Assembly (NCBI GenBank): GCA_026394395.1
Contig: JAPKYK010000001.1
Location: forward strand, 349,940-413,939
Direction: 5' to 3'
Origin: Methanomassiliicoccales archaeon
GTDB taxonomy: Archaea; Thermoplasmatota; Thermoplasmata; Methanomassiliicoccales; UBA472
Length of the DNA: 64,000 nucleotides
Shown here in pieces: positions 24,422 through 33,703 of this stretch (positions are counted from its first letter, which is position 1; each line of letters opens with the position of its first letter). Made by a program: the position numbers and the translations under genes. Below the pieces are notes generated by a model. The model was not told the origin of the DNA. It did no database searches and saw nothing but the letters and a program-made list of their open reading frames with translations.

Positions 24422-25669
24422 ATGATCCAAAGGCCCCGGGGGACCAGGGATTTCGGCCCGGACGAAATGGAGGTGCGACGGTACTTTGAAGGCATGATGC
24501 GCCAGGAGGCCGTGCTGCATGGCTTCCGCGAAATAGCCACCCCCATCTTCGAGCACACCGAGCTGTTCACCCTCAAGTCCGGCCCAGGGGTGGTGGAGGA
24601 GATATACGCCTTCCAGGACAAGGGAGGGCGGAAAATATGCCTCCGCCCGGAGCTGACCGCCTCGGTGATCCGCTTCTTCATCAGCGACCTGACCACCCTG
24701 CCCCGGCCGCTCAAGATGTTCTACTTCGGCCAGTGCTTCAGATACGAACGCCCGCAGGCTGGAAGGTACCGGGAGTTCTTCCAGTTCGGGGCGGAGATCA
24801 TCGGCAGCCCCACGCCGGAGACGGACGCCGAGGCCATCGGTCTGGCCGCGGCCATCCTGGAGAGGACGGGGCTGAAGGACTACCGCATCCGCATCGGCCA
24901 CATTGGCATTCTCAGGGAGCTCATAGCCAAGGCCGGGGTCCAGGGGGACCAGGCGCTACCGATCCTGCAGAAGCTGGACAAGAAGATGTACCCGGAGGCC
25001 GAGGAGCTGATGGTCCAGGCCGGCATCGGTCCGCAGGCCATCGAGGAGATAATCGCCACCACCAAGGTCACCGGTCCGGTGTCCGTGCTAGACTCCTTCG
25101 AGGGTCCGGCCCGTGACTACATCCGACAGGTATGCGACGTCCTACTGGCCATGGGCTTCAGCAATGTGAGCGTGGACCTAGGCGTGGTGCGCGGACTGGC
25201 CTATTACACCGGCATGGTCTTCGAGGTGGACGCCCCCAAGCTGGGGGCGGAGAAGCAGATCTGCGGTGGTGGTTCCTATTCCCTTTCCGAGCTCTTCGGC
25301 GGAGAGAAGGTGTTCTCCACCGGCTTCGCCATCGGTTTCGATCGTACGCTGATAGCATTGCAGACCGAGGGCGTGGAGTTCCCCCGTCCCCGGGTCACCG
25401 CCTTCGTCGTGCCGGTCAGCGACAGCGTTCGGACGAAAGCATTCCAGTTAACCTCGGAGCTCAGACGGGCGGGGATATCCGCCGACGTGGACCTCATGCG
25501 CCGCAGCGTGGGCAAGAGCCTGAAGTTCGCCGACACGGCGAAAGCAAGCTTCGCCATCATCGTGGGAGAGAAGGAGCTGGAGAGCGGTTCCGTAACGGTA
25601 CGGGACCTCATCAGCGGGGAGCAGACCTTTGTCGGTTGGAACGATGTCATCGACAAGTTGAAGAAATGA
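24422..25669 (+). CDS. hisS: Histidyl-tRNA synthetase
   Basis: A protein of 415 residues, class II. It starts MIQRPRGTRDFGP, the family opening, which together with the promoter position fixes the start at 24422. Motif 2 lies in FRYERPQAGRYREFFQFG (about 99-116). The histidine-binding phrase VRGLAYYTGMVFEV (about 258-271) and CGGGSY are visible. The C-terminal anticodon-binding domain begins near 325. It lacks any HisZ-like degeneration. Confidence 0.96.
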   Translation: MIQRPRGTRDFGPDEMEVRRYFEGMMRQEAVLHGFREIATPIFEHTELFTLKSGPGVVEEIYAFQDKGGRKICLRPELTASVIRFFISDLTTLPRPLKMFYFGQCFRYERPQAGRYREFFQFGAEIIGSPTPETDAEAIGLAAAILERTGLKDYRIRIGHIGILRELIAKAGVQGDQALPILQKLDKKMYPEAEELMVQAGIGPQAIEEIIATTKVTGPVSVLDSFEGPARDYIRQVCDVLLAMGFSNVSVDLGVVRGLAYYTGMVFEVDAPKLGAEKQICGGGSYSLSELFGGEKVFSTGFAIGFDRTLIALQTEGVEFPRPRVTAFVVPVSDSVRTKAFQLTSELRRAGISADVDLMRRSVGKSLKFADTAKASFAIIVGEKELESGSVTVRDLISGEQTFVGWNDVIDKLKK

Positions 25670-25761
25670 GGACGCCAGGGCCGGGATAATAGGGGGGATC
25701 TTATGGAGTTATTTAATGGGAGGATATGGCTCCTCCGGCTCCCGGCGCCTCGAAACGACGA

Positions 25762-25796
25762 AAATACATCTTGTATTTAAGCTTTTGTTAAAAAGC
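25762..25796. terminator. Two tandem hairpins between convergent genes
   Basis: AAATACA-TCT-TGTATTT (25762-25778) is followed by GCTTTT-GTTA-AAAAGC (25781-25796), both perfect. They lie between the ends of hisS and the RNase HI gene and could end transcripts from both sides. Confidence 0.45.
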
Positions 25797-25818
25797 GAGG
25801 GCGCCCGACGACGGTAGT

Positions 25819-26247
25819 TCAACGGTGAAGCTGACGGGCCAATGCATGTTGGTCCAGGGTCCAGTTGACCATGGCGTCGGCCTTGGTTATGGCCTCGTTC
25901 TCCCGGTGCAGATGGGTGACCTTGGCCATCGACATGCTCTCCAGTATCCTCAATGCCTCATCGTACAGCGGGACGAGGTTGGGAGCTTTCACTTGGTATA
26001 ACCCTTTCAGCTGCTTGATGGCCAGCTCAGAGTCCATGAACACCTCCACCTCGGTGCCGCCCCTCCGGATAATCTCCTTCAGCCCGGATAGCAGCCCATG
26101 GTACTCCGCCTCGTTGTTGGTCATGGTCCCCAGGAAGTTCGAGCCCGAGCCCACCTCCTTGCCCTTCTCATCGCAAATGATGTAGGCGTAAGCGGAGTCC
26201 CCGGGGTTCCCCCGCGATCCGCCGTCGCTGTACAGCCTGAATTTCAT
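25819..26247 (-). CDS. Ribonuclease HI-family protein
   Basis: A protein of 142 residues with the RNase H fold. It opens with LYSDGGSRGNPG (catalytic Asp near 8), then TNNEAEYHGLLSGL (Glu near 47) and FMDSELAIKQL (Asp near 72); ADAMVN supplies the last acidic residue near 130. This is the short archaeal/plant-like form that degrades RNA in RNA-DNA hybrids. An RNase HII is encoded at 59998, so the genome has both types. Confidence 0.9.
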   Translation of the reverse strand: MKFRLYSDGGSRGNPGDSAYAYIICDEKGKEVGSGSNFLGTMTNNEAEYHGLLSGLKEIIRRGGTEVEVFMDSELAIKQLKGLYQVKAPNLVPLYDEALRILESMSMAKVTHLHRENEAITKADAMVNWTLDQHALARQLHR

Positions 26248-26351
26248 CGGCGGAGTATGTGATTCGATATTAATCCATCATACCATGCGAAACTTTGACA
26301 ATATGCTATATTATACCCATTTCGCCGGACTAAGGCACGGACGTCGATAGC

Positions 26352-26624
26352 ATGGACCGAGAGACCATAGCCAGGGTGGCCAAGATGGCCAGGCTCGAGC
26401 TTACCGAGGAAGAGTTGGAACGCTACGCCAAGGACCTGGACGACATTCTTAATAATTTCTCGGTGCTGGACGAAGCGCCTACGAGCGACACCTACACCTT
26501 AAACCCCATACCGGTGGTGGACGTGCTGCGGGAGGACCAGCCAGCCCAGGACATAGACCCCCAGGTCCTCAGGGAGCAGATGGGCACCTACGAGGACTAC
26601 GTCAGGGGGCCCAGACTATCGTGA
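26352..26624 (+). CDS. gatC: Asp/Glu-tRNA amidotransferase subunit C
   Basis: A protein of 90 residues, the small stabilising subunit of GatCAB. It opens ETIARVAKMARLELTEEELERY, typical of GatC, and ends in the belt region that wraps GatA. A TATA box (CTATATTATACC) near 26300 would drive the gatCAB operon. The gatA GTG start overlaps the gatC stop (GTGA). Confidence 0.93.
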   Translation: MDRETIARVAKMARLELTEEELERYAKDLDDILNNFSVLDEAPTSDTYTLNPIPVVDVLREDQPAQDIDPQVLREQMGTYEDYVRGPRLS

Positions 26625-27937
26625 GCGCTTCCGTCACCCAAGGCCTCATACGGCTGGCCCAGCAGAAGTACCGGGCCTTCACCGAGACGGTCCCGATCGA
26701 GGAGGCCAAGTTCCATTTCTCGGCCAAGGACAACCTGTGCGCCATAGGCTTCCAGGCCCGGGCTGGGTCGGCGGTGCTCGAGAGCTACGCACCTCCCTTC
26801 GACGCCACCCCCATCAGGCGACTGAAGGACGCCGGGGGGCAGCTGGTCGGAAAGACCACCATGGACGAGTTCGGCTTCGGCACCTTCAGCGTCAACTCCG
26901 CTCATGGGATACCACTAAACCCGTTCGACATCACCCGCTCCTGCGGGGGGTCCTCCGGCGGGGCCGGGGCGGCCGCCTGCCTGATACCTGGACACGTCGC
27001 CCTGGGCGTATCCACTGGTGGCTCCATCTCCGGGCCGGCCTGCTTCTGCGGGGTGGTCGGTTTATCCCCAACGTACGGCCGCGTCTCGCGCTACGGTCTG
27101 ATCGATTACGGCAACTCACTGGACAAGGTGGGGCTCCTGGCCCGATCCTCCTCCTTGGTAAAGGAGCATTTCCGGACCATCGCCGGTCCCGACCCCAAGG
27201 ACCCCACCTCCTGCGCCCAACCCGTTCTCCCGACCCAGGGGGCGATGCCTGATTCCTTGGCGGTACCGACCGAGTCCCTGGTCAACCTGGACCCCGCGGT
27301 GCGCAAAGGCTTCCAGGAGGCCGTGGAAAGGCTGAAGGAAATGGGCGTCCAAGTGAGGGAGATATCCATGCCCTCCCTACGCTTCGCCATGCCCGCCTAC
27401 TACATACTGGCGACGTCCGAGGCGTCCACCAACCTGGCGCGCTACTGCGGCATGCGCTTCGGCCGCCGGGAGGAGGAGCTGAACCAGCATTTCAACGACT
27501 TCTTCACCGGGGTGCGTTCCGAAAGCTTCGGCGACGAGGCCAAGCGGCGCATTCTGCTCGGAACGTACTGCCGCATGGTCGGTTTCCGTTCCCGGTACTA
27601 TCTGAAATCGTTGGCGGTGAGACAGATGCTCATCGATGAGTACCGAAAGGTCTTGCAGGAGCACCAGGCGGTGCTCACTCCCACCATGCCATTTATAGCC
27701 CCCAAGTTCGAGGAGATTAGCCGCATGAAGCCTTTGGAGATGTACGGGGCCGACTTCCTCACCATCCCCCCCAACCTAACGGGGATGCCCCACATATCGC
27801 TGCCCTGCGCATATTCCGAAGGGCTGCCGGTGGGCATGCAGCTTGTGGCCGACCACTGGCACGAGATGGACCTGCTGGAGATGGCCGCGGCCTGGGAAGG
27901 CGCGTTCGCATACCATCACCCGGAGGCCAGACCATGA
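26621..27937 (+). CDS. gatA: Asp/Glu-tRNA amidotransferase subunit A
   Basis: A protein of 438 residues, the amidase-signature subunit that releases ammonia from glutamine. The catalytic Ser-cisSer-Lys set is visible: Lys-36 in KDNL, then the glycine/serine-rich GGSSGGAGAAAC (about 107-118) and STGGSISGPA (about 131-140). It starts with GTG, coupled to gatC by a GTGA overlap, and ends in an ATGA overlap with gatB. It is shorter than bacterial GatA (about 485) through trimmed loops, as in other archaea. Confidence 0.95.
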   Translation: MSASVTQGLIRLAQQKYRAFTETVPIEEAKFHFSAKDNLCAIGFQARAGSAVLESYAPPFDATPIRRLKDAGGQLVGKTTMDEFGFGTFSVNSAHGIPLNPFDITRSCGGSSGGAGAAACLIPGHVALGVSTGGSISGPACFCGVVGLSPTYGRVSRYGLIDYGNSLDKVGLLARSSSLVKEHFRTIAGPDPKDPTSCAQPVLPTQGAMPDSLAVPTESLVNLDPAVRKGFQEAVERLKEMGVQVREISMPSLRFAMPAYYILATSEASTNLARYCGMRFGRREEELNQHFNDFFTGVRSESFGDEAKRRILLGTYCRMVGFRSRYYLKSLAVRQMLIDEYRKVLQEHQAVLTPTMPFIAPKFEEISRMKPLEMYGADFLTIPPNLTGMPHISLPCAYSEGLPVGMQLVADHWHEMDLLEMAAAWEGAFAYHHPEARP

Positions 27938-29268
27938 AGATAGGACTGGAGATGCATTTCCAGCTGCCGACCAAATCCAAGCTGTTCTGTTCCTGCCCCA
28001 CCAGTTCGGCGGAGCCGAACCACAACGTGTGCCCGGTGTGCCTGGGCTACCCGGGGTCGCGTCCCTCTCTGAACCGTCAGGCCCTGGAAACGGGGGTGAG
28101 CATCGCCCGATTCATGAACTGCAAGATAGAGGGGAGGATCTGGTTCTCCCGCAAGACCTACTTCTATCCCGATCTGGTCAAGAACTTCCAGATAACCCAG
28201 TACGAATCTCCCCTGGGCACGGACGGTCACTTCGATGTCAACGGCCGGAGGATCGGGATCTGGCGGGTGCATCTGGAAGAGGACCCTGGGCGCATCAAGA
28301 GGGTAGGTCGGTCCGGAGAAGAGATAGCCTTCGTCGACTACAACCGCAGCGGAATACCGCTGGTGGAGATCGTCACCGCCCCCGACCTGACCTCCCCGGA
28401 GGAGGCCCGGTCCTTCATCGACCAGCTGATAATAGAGCTGCGCTCGCTGGTCGGACTGGAGGCCCAGGACGAGCAGAACGTGCGGGTCGATGCCAACATA
28501 TCCATGGGCGAGGAGAGGGTGGAAGTCAAGAACGTGCAGGGGCTGAAGAACCTGGAGCGTGCCCTGAGGTTCGAGGCCAACCGCCAGGCCAAGCTACTAG
28601 CGGCAGACAGGAAGGTGGTCCGGGAGACCCGGCGCTTCGACGAGGAGCGCAAGGTGACTATGCCCGCCCGGGAAAAGGAGACCGAGGAGGACTACGGCTA
28701 CATAGGGGAACCGGACTTGGGCGAGTTCCGCATCGGGGATATGGCCAGGGCGATGAACCTCAAAGAGACGCCGCTCGCTAGGGCTCGACGCCTGGTCGAT
28801 TCCCATGAGATCAACGAGGCCACGGCCAAGCAATTGGTGCTGACATCATCCACGCTGGCGGACCTCTTCGAGGAGCTATGCCGTTTCGTTCCGCCGGAGA
28901 AGGCCGTCACCTGGACCATGGGGCCGATATCTAGCAACTGGTCCGCCTTGCAGCGGCCCGAGCTCTGGCCCGAGATCACCAAAATCGTGAGGGCGGATGC
29001 CGAGGGCAGCCTGACCGACAACGAGGCCAAGCGTCGCATCCTGACCTTAGCTGGTGTGCAGCAGAAAGAAGCTGGAGCGAAGGAGAGCGACCTGAGCTTG
29101 CTCATCACCGATTGCATCGAGGCGCATCCGGAGGTCCTGGCCGATTACCGCAAGAACCCCAAGGCGGCCAACATGATCATCGGGCATATGATGAAGGAGA
29201 GCAAGGGGCGCCACTCATCGAAAGAGGTAGTGGAAGAGGTAAAAAAGGAATTGGATAAAAGGGTTTAG
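27934..29268 (+). CDS. gatB: Asp/Glu-tRNA amidotransferase subunit B
   Basis: A protein of 444 residues, the kinase subunit that activates the mischarged tRNA. It begins KIGLEMHFQLPTKSKLFCSC with the family's paired cysteines (CSCP..CPVC) forming a zinc site. DYNRSGIPLVEIVT (about 130-143) is the GatB signature. The helical and YqeY-like tail domains extend from about 285 to the end. Its stop overlaps the aspS stop on the opposite strand by 4 bases. Confidence 0.95.
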   Translation: MKIGLEMHFQLPTKSKLFCSCPTSSAEPNHNVCPVCLGYPGSRPSLNRQALETGVSIARFMNCKIEGRIWFSRKTYFYPDLVKNFQITQYESPLGTDGHFDVNGRRIGIWRVHLEEDPGRIKRVGRSGEEIAFVDYNRSGIPLVEIVTAPDLTSPEEARSFIDQLIIELRSLVGLEAQDEQNVRVDANISMGEERVEVKNVQGLKNLERALRFEANRQAKLLAADRKVVRETRRFDEERKVTMPAREKETEEDYGYIGEPDLGEFRIGDMARAMNLKETPLARARRLVDSHEINEATAKQLVLTSSTLADLFEELCRFVPPEKAVTWTMGPISSNWSALQRPELWPEITKIVRADAEGSLTDNEAKRRILTLAGVQQKEAGAKESDLSLLITDCIEAHPEVLADYRKNPKAANMIIGHMMKESKGRHSSKEVVEEVKKELDKRV

Positions 29269-31085
29269 TCTTCCTTGTCCTCTTCGGCCAGACAGAGAAG
29301 CTGCAGCTCGGTGAGCTTGGCCTCCTCCACCTTCGTTGGCGCGCCGTCAAGCAGGGACTGGAACTTCTTGTTCTTGGGGAAGGCGATCACATCGCGTATG
29401 CTCTCGCAGCCCAGCAATATGGAGCACAGGCGGTCCATGCCCATGCCGATGCCGCCGTGGGGCGGGGCGCCGTACTCCAAAGCTTCCAGGAAGAAGTCGA
29501 ACTCCCGCTGCATGGTCTCCTCGTCCATGCCCAGGATGCGGAACATACGACGCTGCATCTCCGGGTCGTGGTTCCTCAGGGAACCGGAGCCAATCTCGCT
29601 GCCGTCCAGGACCAGGTCGTAGGAGTGGCCTATGGCCTTCTCGCAATCCTTGCCCTCCGGGATGACGTCACCGACAGGTCGCACGAACGGATGATGGAAA
29701 CTGGTCAGACCGCCGGTCGCCGGGTCCTTCTGGAACAGAGGGCAGGATACCAGCCAGATGAACTGATGGGCTTTTCCGTCCAGCAGCCCCAGGTCCCGGG
29801 CCAGCTTAAGGCGCAGCTGTCCGCCGGCCTTGAGCGTGGATTCCCGCGGTCCGGCCAGGAACAGCAATAGATCGCCGTTCTCGGCCCCGGTCCTTTCGGC
29901 CAGGGCGGTCCGGACGCTCTCCGGGAAGTACTTCACGATGTTAGAGCTCAGTCCCTCCGGGGTCATGCGCATCCAGGTGAGCCCTCCCATGCCCTGGGAC
30001 TTGGCCCACTCTATGAGCCGGTCCACCTGCTTGCGCCCCACCGAGCCGTCGGCGTCCTGCTCCTTGAGCATGGACGACTTCAAGTTGATGCAGGTGACCA
30101 CACCTCCCTTGGCCAGGATCTTCTGGAATATCTCGTAGGGAGCTTCCCTGACCAGGTCGGTCACCTCCTTCATCTCCAGGCCGAAGCGCACGTCCGGGGC
30201 GTCCGTGCCATACTTGGCCAGGGCGTCCTTGAGGCTGATGCGCGGGAACGGGGTTGAGAGCGTCTCGTTGAACATGTCCTTCCACACGGAGACGTACATG
30301 CGCTCCACTATGCTCAGGATATCCTCCATCTCCACGAAGGACATCTCCAGGTCCAACTGGGTGAACTCCGGCTGGCGGTCCGCGCGGCTGTCCTCGTCGC
30401 GGAAGCAGCGGGCGATCTGGAAGTAACGCTCCACCCCTCCGACCATCAGCATCTGCTTGTAGAGCTGCGGTGACTGCGGCAGGGCGTAGAACTGCCCGGG
30501 CATGGTGCGGGAGGGGACCAGGAAGTCCCTGGCGCCTTCGCGGCTGCTGCGGGTCAACATGGGCGTCTCCACTTCCATGAAATCCTCGTTCTCGAGGAAA
30601 TGGCGGGTGCTCGAGATGATCTTGGAACGGAACCTGAGGTTGGCGTTCATCTCCTTCCGTCTCAGGTCCAGGTAACGGTACTTCAGGCGCAGGTCCTCGC
30701 CAGGCAGCATGGAGTTCTTCTGCTCGGCCACCTCGAAGGGTATGACCTTGGAGCGGCTGAGCACCTTGGCCTTCTCGATGAGGACCTCGATCTGTCCAGT
30801 AGGGTTGCGCGGGTCGGCGGTGCCCTCCACGCGGTCCCTGACCACGCCGGTGACGGTCAGGACGAACTCCCGACCGATATTATTCAAGGAAGTCTCCAAC
30901 CGTTCCAAGTCCCCGCTGTTGGTGGCCTCAGGGTCGAACACCGCCTGGGTGCTCCCGTGGGAGTCAGCTATGTCGTAGAAGAGCACGCCCCCATGGTCCC
31001 TGTAGAACCTTACCCAACCGGCGAGGGTCACTCGCTTGCCAAGGTCATCCTTACTCAATTGTCCACAATGGTGTGTCCTCAACAT
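29265..31085 (-). CDS. aspS: Aspartyl-tRNA synthetase, bacterial type with GAD insertion
   Basis: A protein of 606 residues. The start at 31085 gives the family opening [10 protein letters not shown] and has GAGG seven bases upstream. An OB-fold anticodon domain (1-110) precedes the class II core, with RYLDLRR (about 138) and [18 protein letters not shown] (about 215-232). About 140 residues (roughly 290-430) form the GAD insertion seen in bacterial AspRS and absent from normal archaeal AspRS of about 430 residues. The end [10 protein letters not shown] is motif 3. It probably came by transfer; lying against gatCAB, it is likely non-discriminating, charging tRNA-Asn with Asp for amidation. 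Confidence 0.94.
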   Translation of the reverse strand: MLRTHHCGQLSKDDLGKRVTLAGWVRFYRDHGGVLFYDIADSHGSTQAVFDPEATNSGDLERLETSLNNIGREFVLTVTGVVRDRVEGTADPRNPTGQIEVLIEKAKVLSRSKVIPFEVAEQKNSMLPGEDLRLKYRYLDLRRKEMNANLRFRSKIISSTRHFLENEDFMEVETPMLTRSSREGARDFLVPSRTMPGQFYALPQSPQLYKQMLMVGGVERYFQIARCFRDEDSRADRQPEFTQLDLEMSFVEMEDILSIVERMYVSVWKDMFNETLSTPFPRISLKDALAKYGTDAPDVRFGLEMKEVTDLVREAPYEIFQKILAKGGVVTCINLKSSMLKEQDADGSVGRKQVDRLIEWAKSQGMGGLTWMRMTPEGLSSNIVKYFPESVRTALAERTGAENGDLLLFLAGPRESTLKAGGQLRLKLARDLGLLDGKAHQFIWLVSCPLFQKDPATGGLTSFHHPFVRPVGDVIPEGKDCEKAIGHSYDLVLDGSEIGSGSLRNHDPEMQRRMFRILGMDEETMQREFDFFLEALEYGAPPHGGIGMGMDRLCSILLGCESIRDVIAFPKNKKFQSLLDGAPTKVEEAKLTELQLLCLAEEDKED

Positions 31086-31203
31086 TTCCATTCCTCTGGT
31101 TGGATATGGTCGGTGAGGCGGAGTAACGTGGATTCCCTATTAAATCCTTGTCCATTTAAAATAGAGCAAAATGCCCACATATGGCAATAAAATAATGATA
31201 TTA

Positions 31204-31218
31204 TTGTCACAATGACAA
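31204..31218. promoter_or_regulatory. Palindrome between lrp and aspS
   Basis: TTGTCA-CAA-TGACAA, a perfect 6-bp inverted repeat about 120 bp before aspS. It is a candidate binding site for a dimeric regulator such as the adjacent Lrp-family protein. Confidence 0.4.
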
Positions 31219-31259
31219 CATGCAAATAATAAGACGGACGGAATGTGTTTAAAAGAACC

Positions 31260-31724
31260 TCATTCCTGTTCAGCGTGGCTGAAGTCCGGCAGGAAGTTGA
31301 ACGGGTCCTTGATCACGTTCAGTATGACGTAGGTGTTGGTCTTCTTGACCCCGGGTATGGTCAGCATGGACTTCACCACCCGGCTGAACTCCTCGCGGGA
31401 ACGGCAGGCCACCCAGGCGATGGAGTCGCATTCCCCGGTAACGTCCAGGATGGCGACGACGTTCTTCAGCTCCTTGATACTCTTCTGAACGCCCATCAGG
31501 TCCCCTTCGACGTAGATGTGGACGATGGCCATGAACTCGTAGCCCAGCTTCATATAGTCCACGTTGGCCCGGTAACCCCTGACCACGTCCTGCTTCTCCA
31601 GGTTGCGGACGCGCTGAATGAAGGTGGTAGGATGGATACCCAAGCGCTTCGCTATAGCTCTGGAAGAACCCTGGCTAGACTTGCAAAGTTCCTCGATGAT
31701 CCTTTTATCCAATTCATCTAGCAT
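31260..31724 (-). CDS. Lrp/AsnC-family transcriptional regulator
   Basis: A protein of 154 residues. An N-terminal winged helix-turn-helix (about 1-50, LDKRIIEELC...SSRAIAKRLGIHPTTFIQRVRNLE) is followed by a RAM/ACT-like ligand domain (about 60-150). The order on the minus strand is glnA, lrp, aspS, so it is a plausible sensor of an amino acid and regulator of glnA. GGGGG lies 8 bases before the ATG, and a CTAATAAAATATATT box is near 31745-31765. The effector is unknown. Confidence 0.9.
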   Translation of the reverse strand: MLDELDKRIIEELCKSSQGSSRAIAKRLGIHPTTFIQRVRNLEKQDVVRGYRANVDYMKLGYEFMAIVHIYVEGDLMGVQKSIKELKNVVAILDVTGECDSIAWVACRSREEFSRVVKSMLTIPGVKKTNTYVILNVIKDPFNFLPDFSHAEQE

Positions 31725-31867
31725 GATGTGCCCCCTGAGATACTAATGGAATATATTTTATTAGATATATGTCTTTTAAGATTGATATAGTATTGTCCAA
31801 ATGTCTAAAGAAATCCTTCAAATAATGATGTGGCTCGTTTGACAGGAAAAGTTCAGTTGAGAACAGT

Positions 31868-31880
31868 ACCGTAATACGGT
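31868..31880. promoter_or_regulatory. 13-bp palindrome between glnA and lrp
   Basis: ACCGTAATACGGT is a perfect palindrome about the central base, 50 bp past the glnA stop and about 145 bp before lrp. It could be an operator for lrp autoregulation. Confidence 0.4.
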
Positions 31881-31929
31881 CACGAAAAATAAGGGGATGG
31901 AAAAGATTTGCTGGAGAGGGCCGTTCCCC

Positions 31930-33393
31930 TCACGCATCATAGTACAGGAAGTACTCGTACGGGTGCGGGCGGAGGCGAATGGCATCGTTCTCCTTATGAC
32001 GCTTATAGTCGATCCATGTTTCCAGCAGGTCCTTGGTAAACACTCCGCCCTGAAGGAGGTAGTCTTGGTCGCTCTCCAGGTTCTCCAACACCTTCTCCAG
32101 GCTGCCTGGGACGGTCTTGATGTTCTTCAGCTCCTCCTTCGACAGCTCGAAAAGGTCCATGTCGTGGGGTTCGCCCGGATGGATCTTCTTCTTTACGCCG
32201 TCCAGGCCAGCCATCAGCATGGCGGCGAAGGCCAGGTACGGGTTGCTGGTGGCGTCCGGGGGCCTGAACTCTATCCTCTTGCTCTTGGGGCTCTTGGAAT
32301 ACACCGGTATCCTGATGGCCGCGCTGCGGTTCCTCTTGGAGTACACCAGGTTCACTGGCGCCTCGAACCCTGGGACCAGCCGACGGTATGAGTTCGTCGA
32401 CGGGTTGGTGATCGCCAGAAGCGAGGGGGCATGATATAGCAATCCGCCGATATAGTACAAGGCGGTCTCGCTGAGCAGGGCGTACCCGTCCTTATCGAAG
32501 AAGATATTGTCACCGTTCTTGGCCAGGCTCTGGTGGACATGCATCCCGGTCCCATTGTCGTTGAACAGGGGCTTGGGCATGAAGGTGAGCGTCTTGCCAT
32601 GCTCCTTGGCGGTGTTCTTCAGGATGTACTTGTACATCATGGTGCTGTCGGCCATCTTGGTGATGGTCTGGAAGCGCATGCCTATCTCGCACTGCCCGGC
32701 GGTGGCCACTTCATGGTGATGTACCTCGCAGTCTATCCCCGCGTCCATCAGCTTCATGACGCACTCCGAGCGGAAGTCCTGCAGGGTATCGACCGGCGGT
32801 ACAGGGAAATAGCCTTCCTTGTTCCTGGGCCGGTGGGCCAGGTTCGGCTTCCCGTTCGCACCTGAGTTCCATATGCCCTCTTCGGAATCGATGTAATAGT
32901 ATCCTGAATGCTGGTTCTGATCGAAGCTCACCGAGTCGAACACGAAGAACTCCAGCTCAGGCCCGAAGTAAGCAGTGTCGGCGATGCCAGTGCTCTTCAG
33001 GTACTCCTCGGCCTTCTGCGCCACGTACCTCGGGTCCCTGGAATACCTCTTACCGTTCTCTGGGTCCGCGACATCGCAGATGATCGAGAGGGTCGGTATC
33101 TTGTTTACTGGGTCGATGATCGCGGTCGATGCATCAGGTATAAGGATCATATCGCTCTCGTTGATATGGGCAAACCCCCTGATGCTGGAGCCGTCGAAAC
33201 CATGGCCTTCTTTGAACTGGCTCTCGCTCAGCTTGTTCGAAGGTATAGAGACGTGCTGCAGCGTCCCAGGCATGTCGACGAACTTGAAATCGACCATCTT
33301 TACCTTGTCCGACCCGCACATTTTGAGCACTTCGTCGATCCGTTCCTTTCCGTCCATCTTAGGCGCTTTGTCCTTTCCGGTTGCCATCACCAT
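31930..33393 (-). CDS. glnA: Glutamine synthetase type I, beta-like
   Basis: A protein of 487 residues making glutamine from glutamate, ammonia and ATP. Start ATG 33393 is preceded by GGAGG with 8-base spacing; a GTG at 33408 is inferior. GFDGSSIRGF (about 71-80) is the beta-grasp domain. GPELEFFVFD holds metal ligands, HVHQSL the active-site His, and NPSTNSYRRLVPGFEAP the glutamate loop. The length of about 470-490 with an extra central insertion fits subtype beta, but the adenylylation Tyr region reads DLFELSKEE with no Tyr, so it is not controlled that way. Three repeated octamers precede the gene. Confidence 0.95.
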   Translation of the reverse strand: MVMATGKDKAPKMDGKERIDEVLKMCGSDKVKMVDFKFVDMPGTLQHVSIPSNKLSESQFKEGHGFDGSSIRGFAHINESDMILIPDASTAIIDPVNKIPTLSIICDVADPENGKRYSRDPRYVAQKAEEYLKSTGIADTAYFGPELEFFVFDSVSFDQNQHSGYYYIDSEEGIWNSGANGKPNLAHRPRNKEGYFPVPPVDTLQDFRSECVMKLMDAGIDCEVHHHEVATAGQCEIGMRFQTITKMADSTMMYKYILKNTAKEHGKTLTFMPKPLFNDNGTGMHVHQSLAKNGDNIFFDKDGYALLSETALYYIGGLLYHAPSLLAITNPSTNSYRRLVPGFEAPVNLVYSKRNRSAAIRIPVYSKSPKSKRIEFRPPDATSNPYLAFAAMLMAGLDGVKKKIHPGEPHDMDLFELSKEELKNIKTVPGSLEKVLENLESDQDYLLQGGVFTKDLLETWIDYKRHKENDAIRLRPHPYEYFLYYDA

Positions 33394-33703
33394 CTTGTTT
33401 TCCTCCACTCACGGCCTCATGTCGGAGGCGCACCTTTGTTGAACGAGGTAAGAGCAGCACTTGTCCGTCCTTTCACATCCCTTGAGGTCTTCAAGACGAC
33501 ATCTTATGTTCAACAAAAGGTGCTAATAGATAAATGTATAGTTAAAGCTTTTGTTGATAGTTACATGCGCATTAAATTATAATTTTACTATTCAATTGTA
33601 TATAATTTCATTCATTTGAAAATAATATGGCATAAACGGCCCAGCGGTCCTATTCCCTACGGCAGGTGATTAACTTTTTAGATGGAGGCAACGATTCCGC
33701 ATC
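33394..33703. promoter_or_regulatory. Divergent glnA/alaX control region with repeated TTTGTTGA
   Basis: About 310 very AT-rich bases. TTTGTTGA occurs at 33435-33442 (+), 33511-33518 (-) and 33550-33557 (+). The first two sit in a longer inverted repeat, 33431-33444 against 33508-33522 (14 bp with one extra A). TATA-like sequence for glnA lies at 33527-33545 on the minus strand, so the repeats bracket the start of transcription. TTTTTAGATGG near 33675 may serve alaX. No gene is seen. Confidence 0.55.

Noticed and set aside
33508-33522. NrpR operator at glnA
   Set aside because: The repeat does not match GGTA-N6-TACC; it is a different motif.
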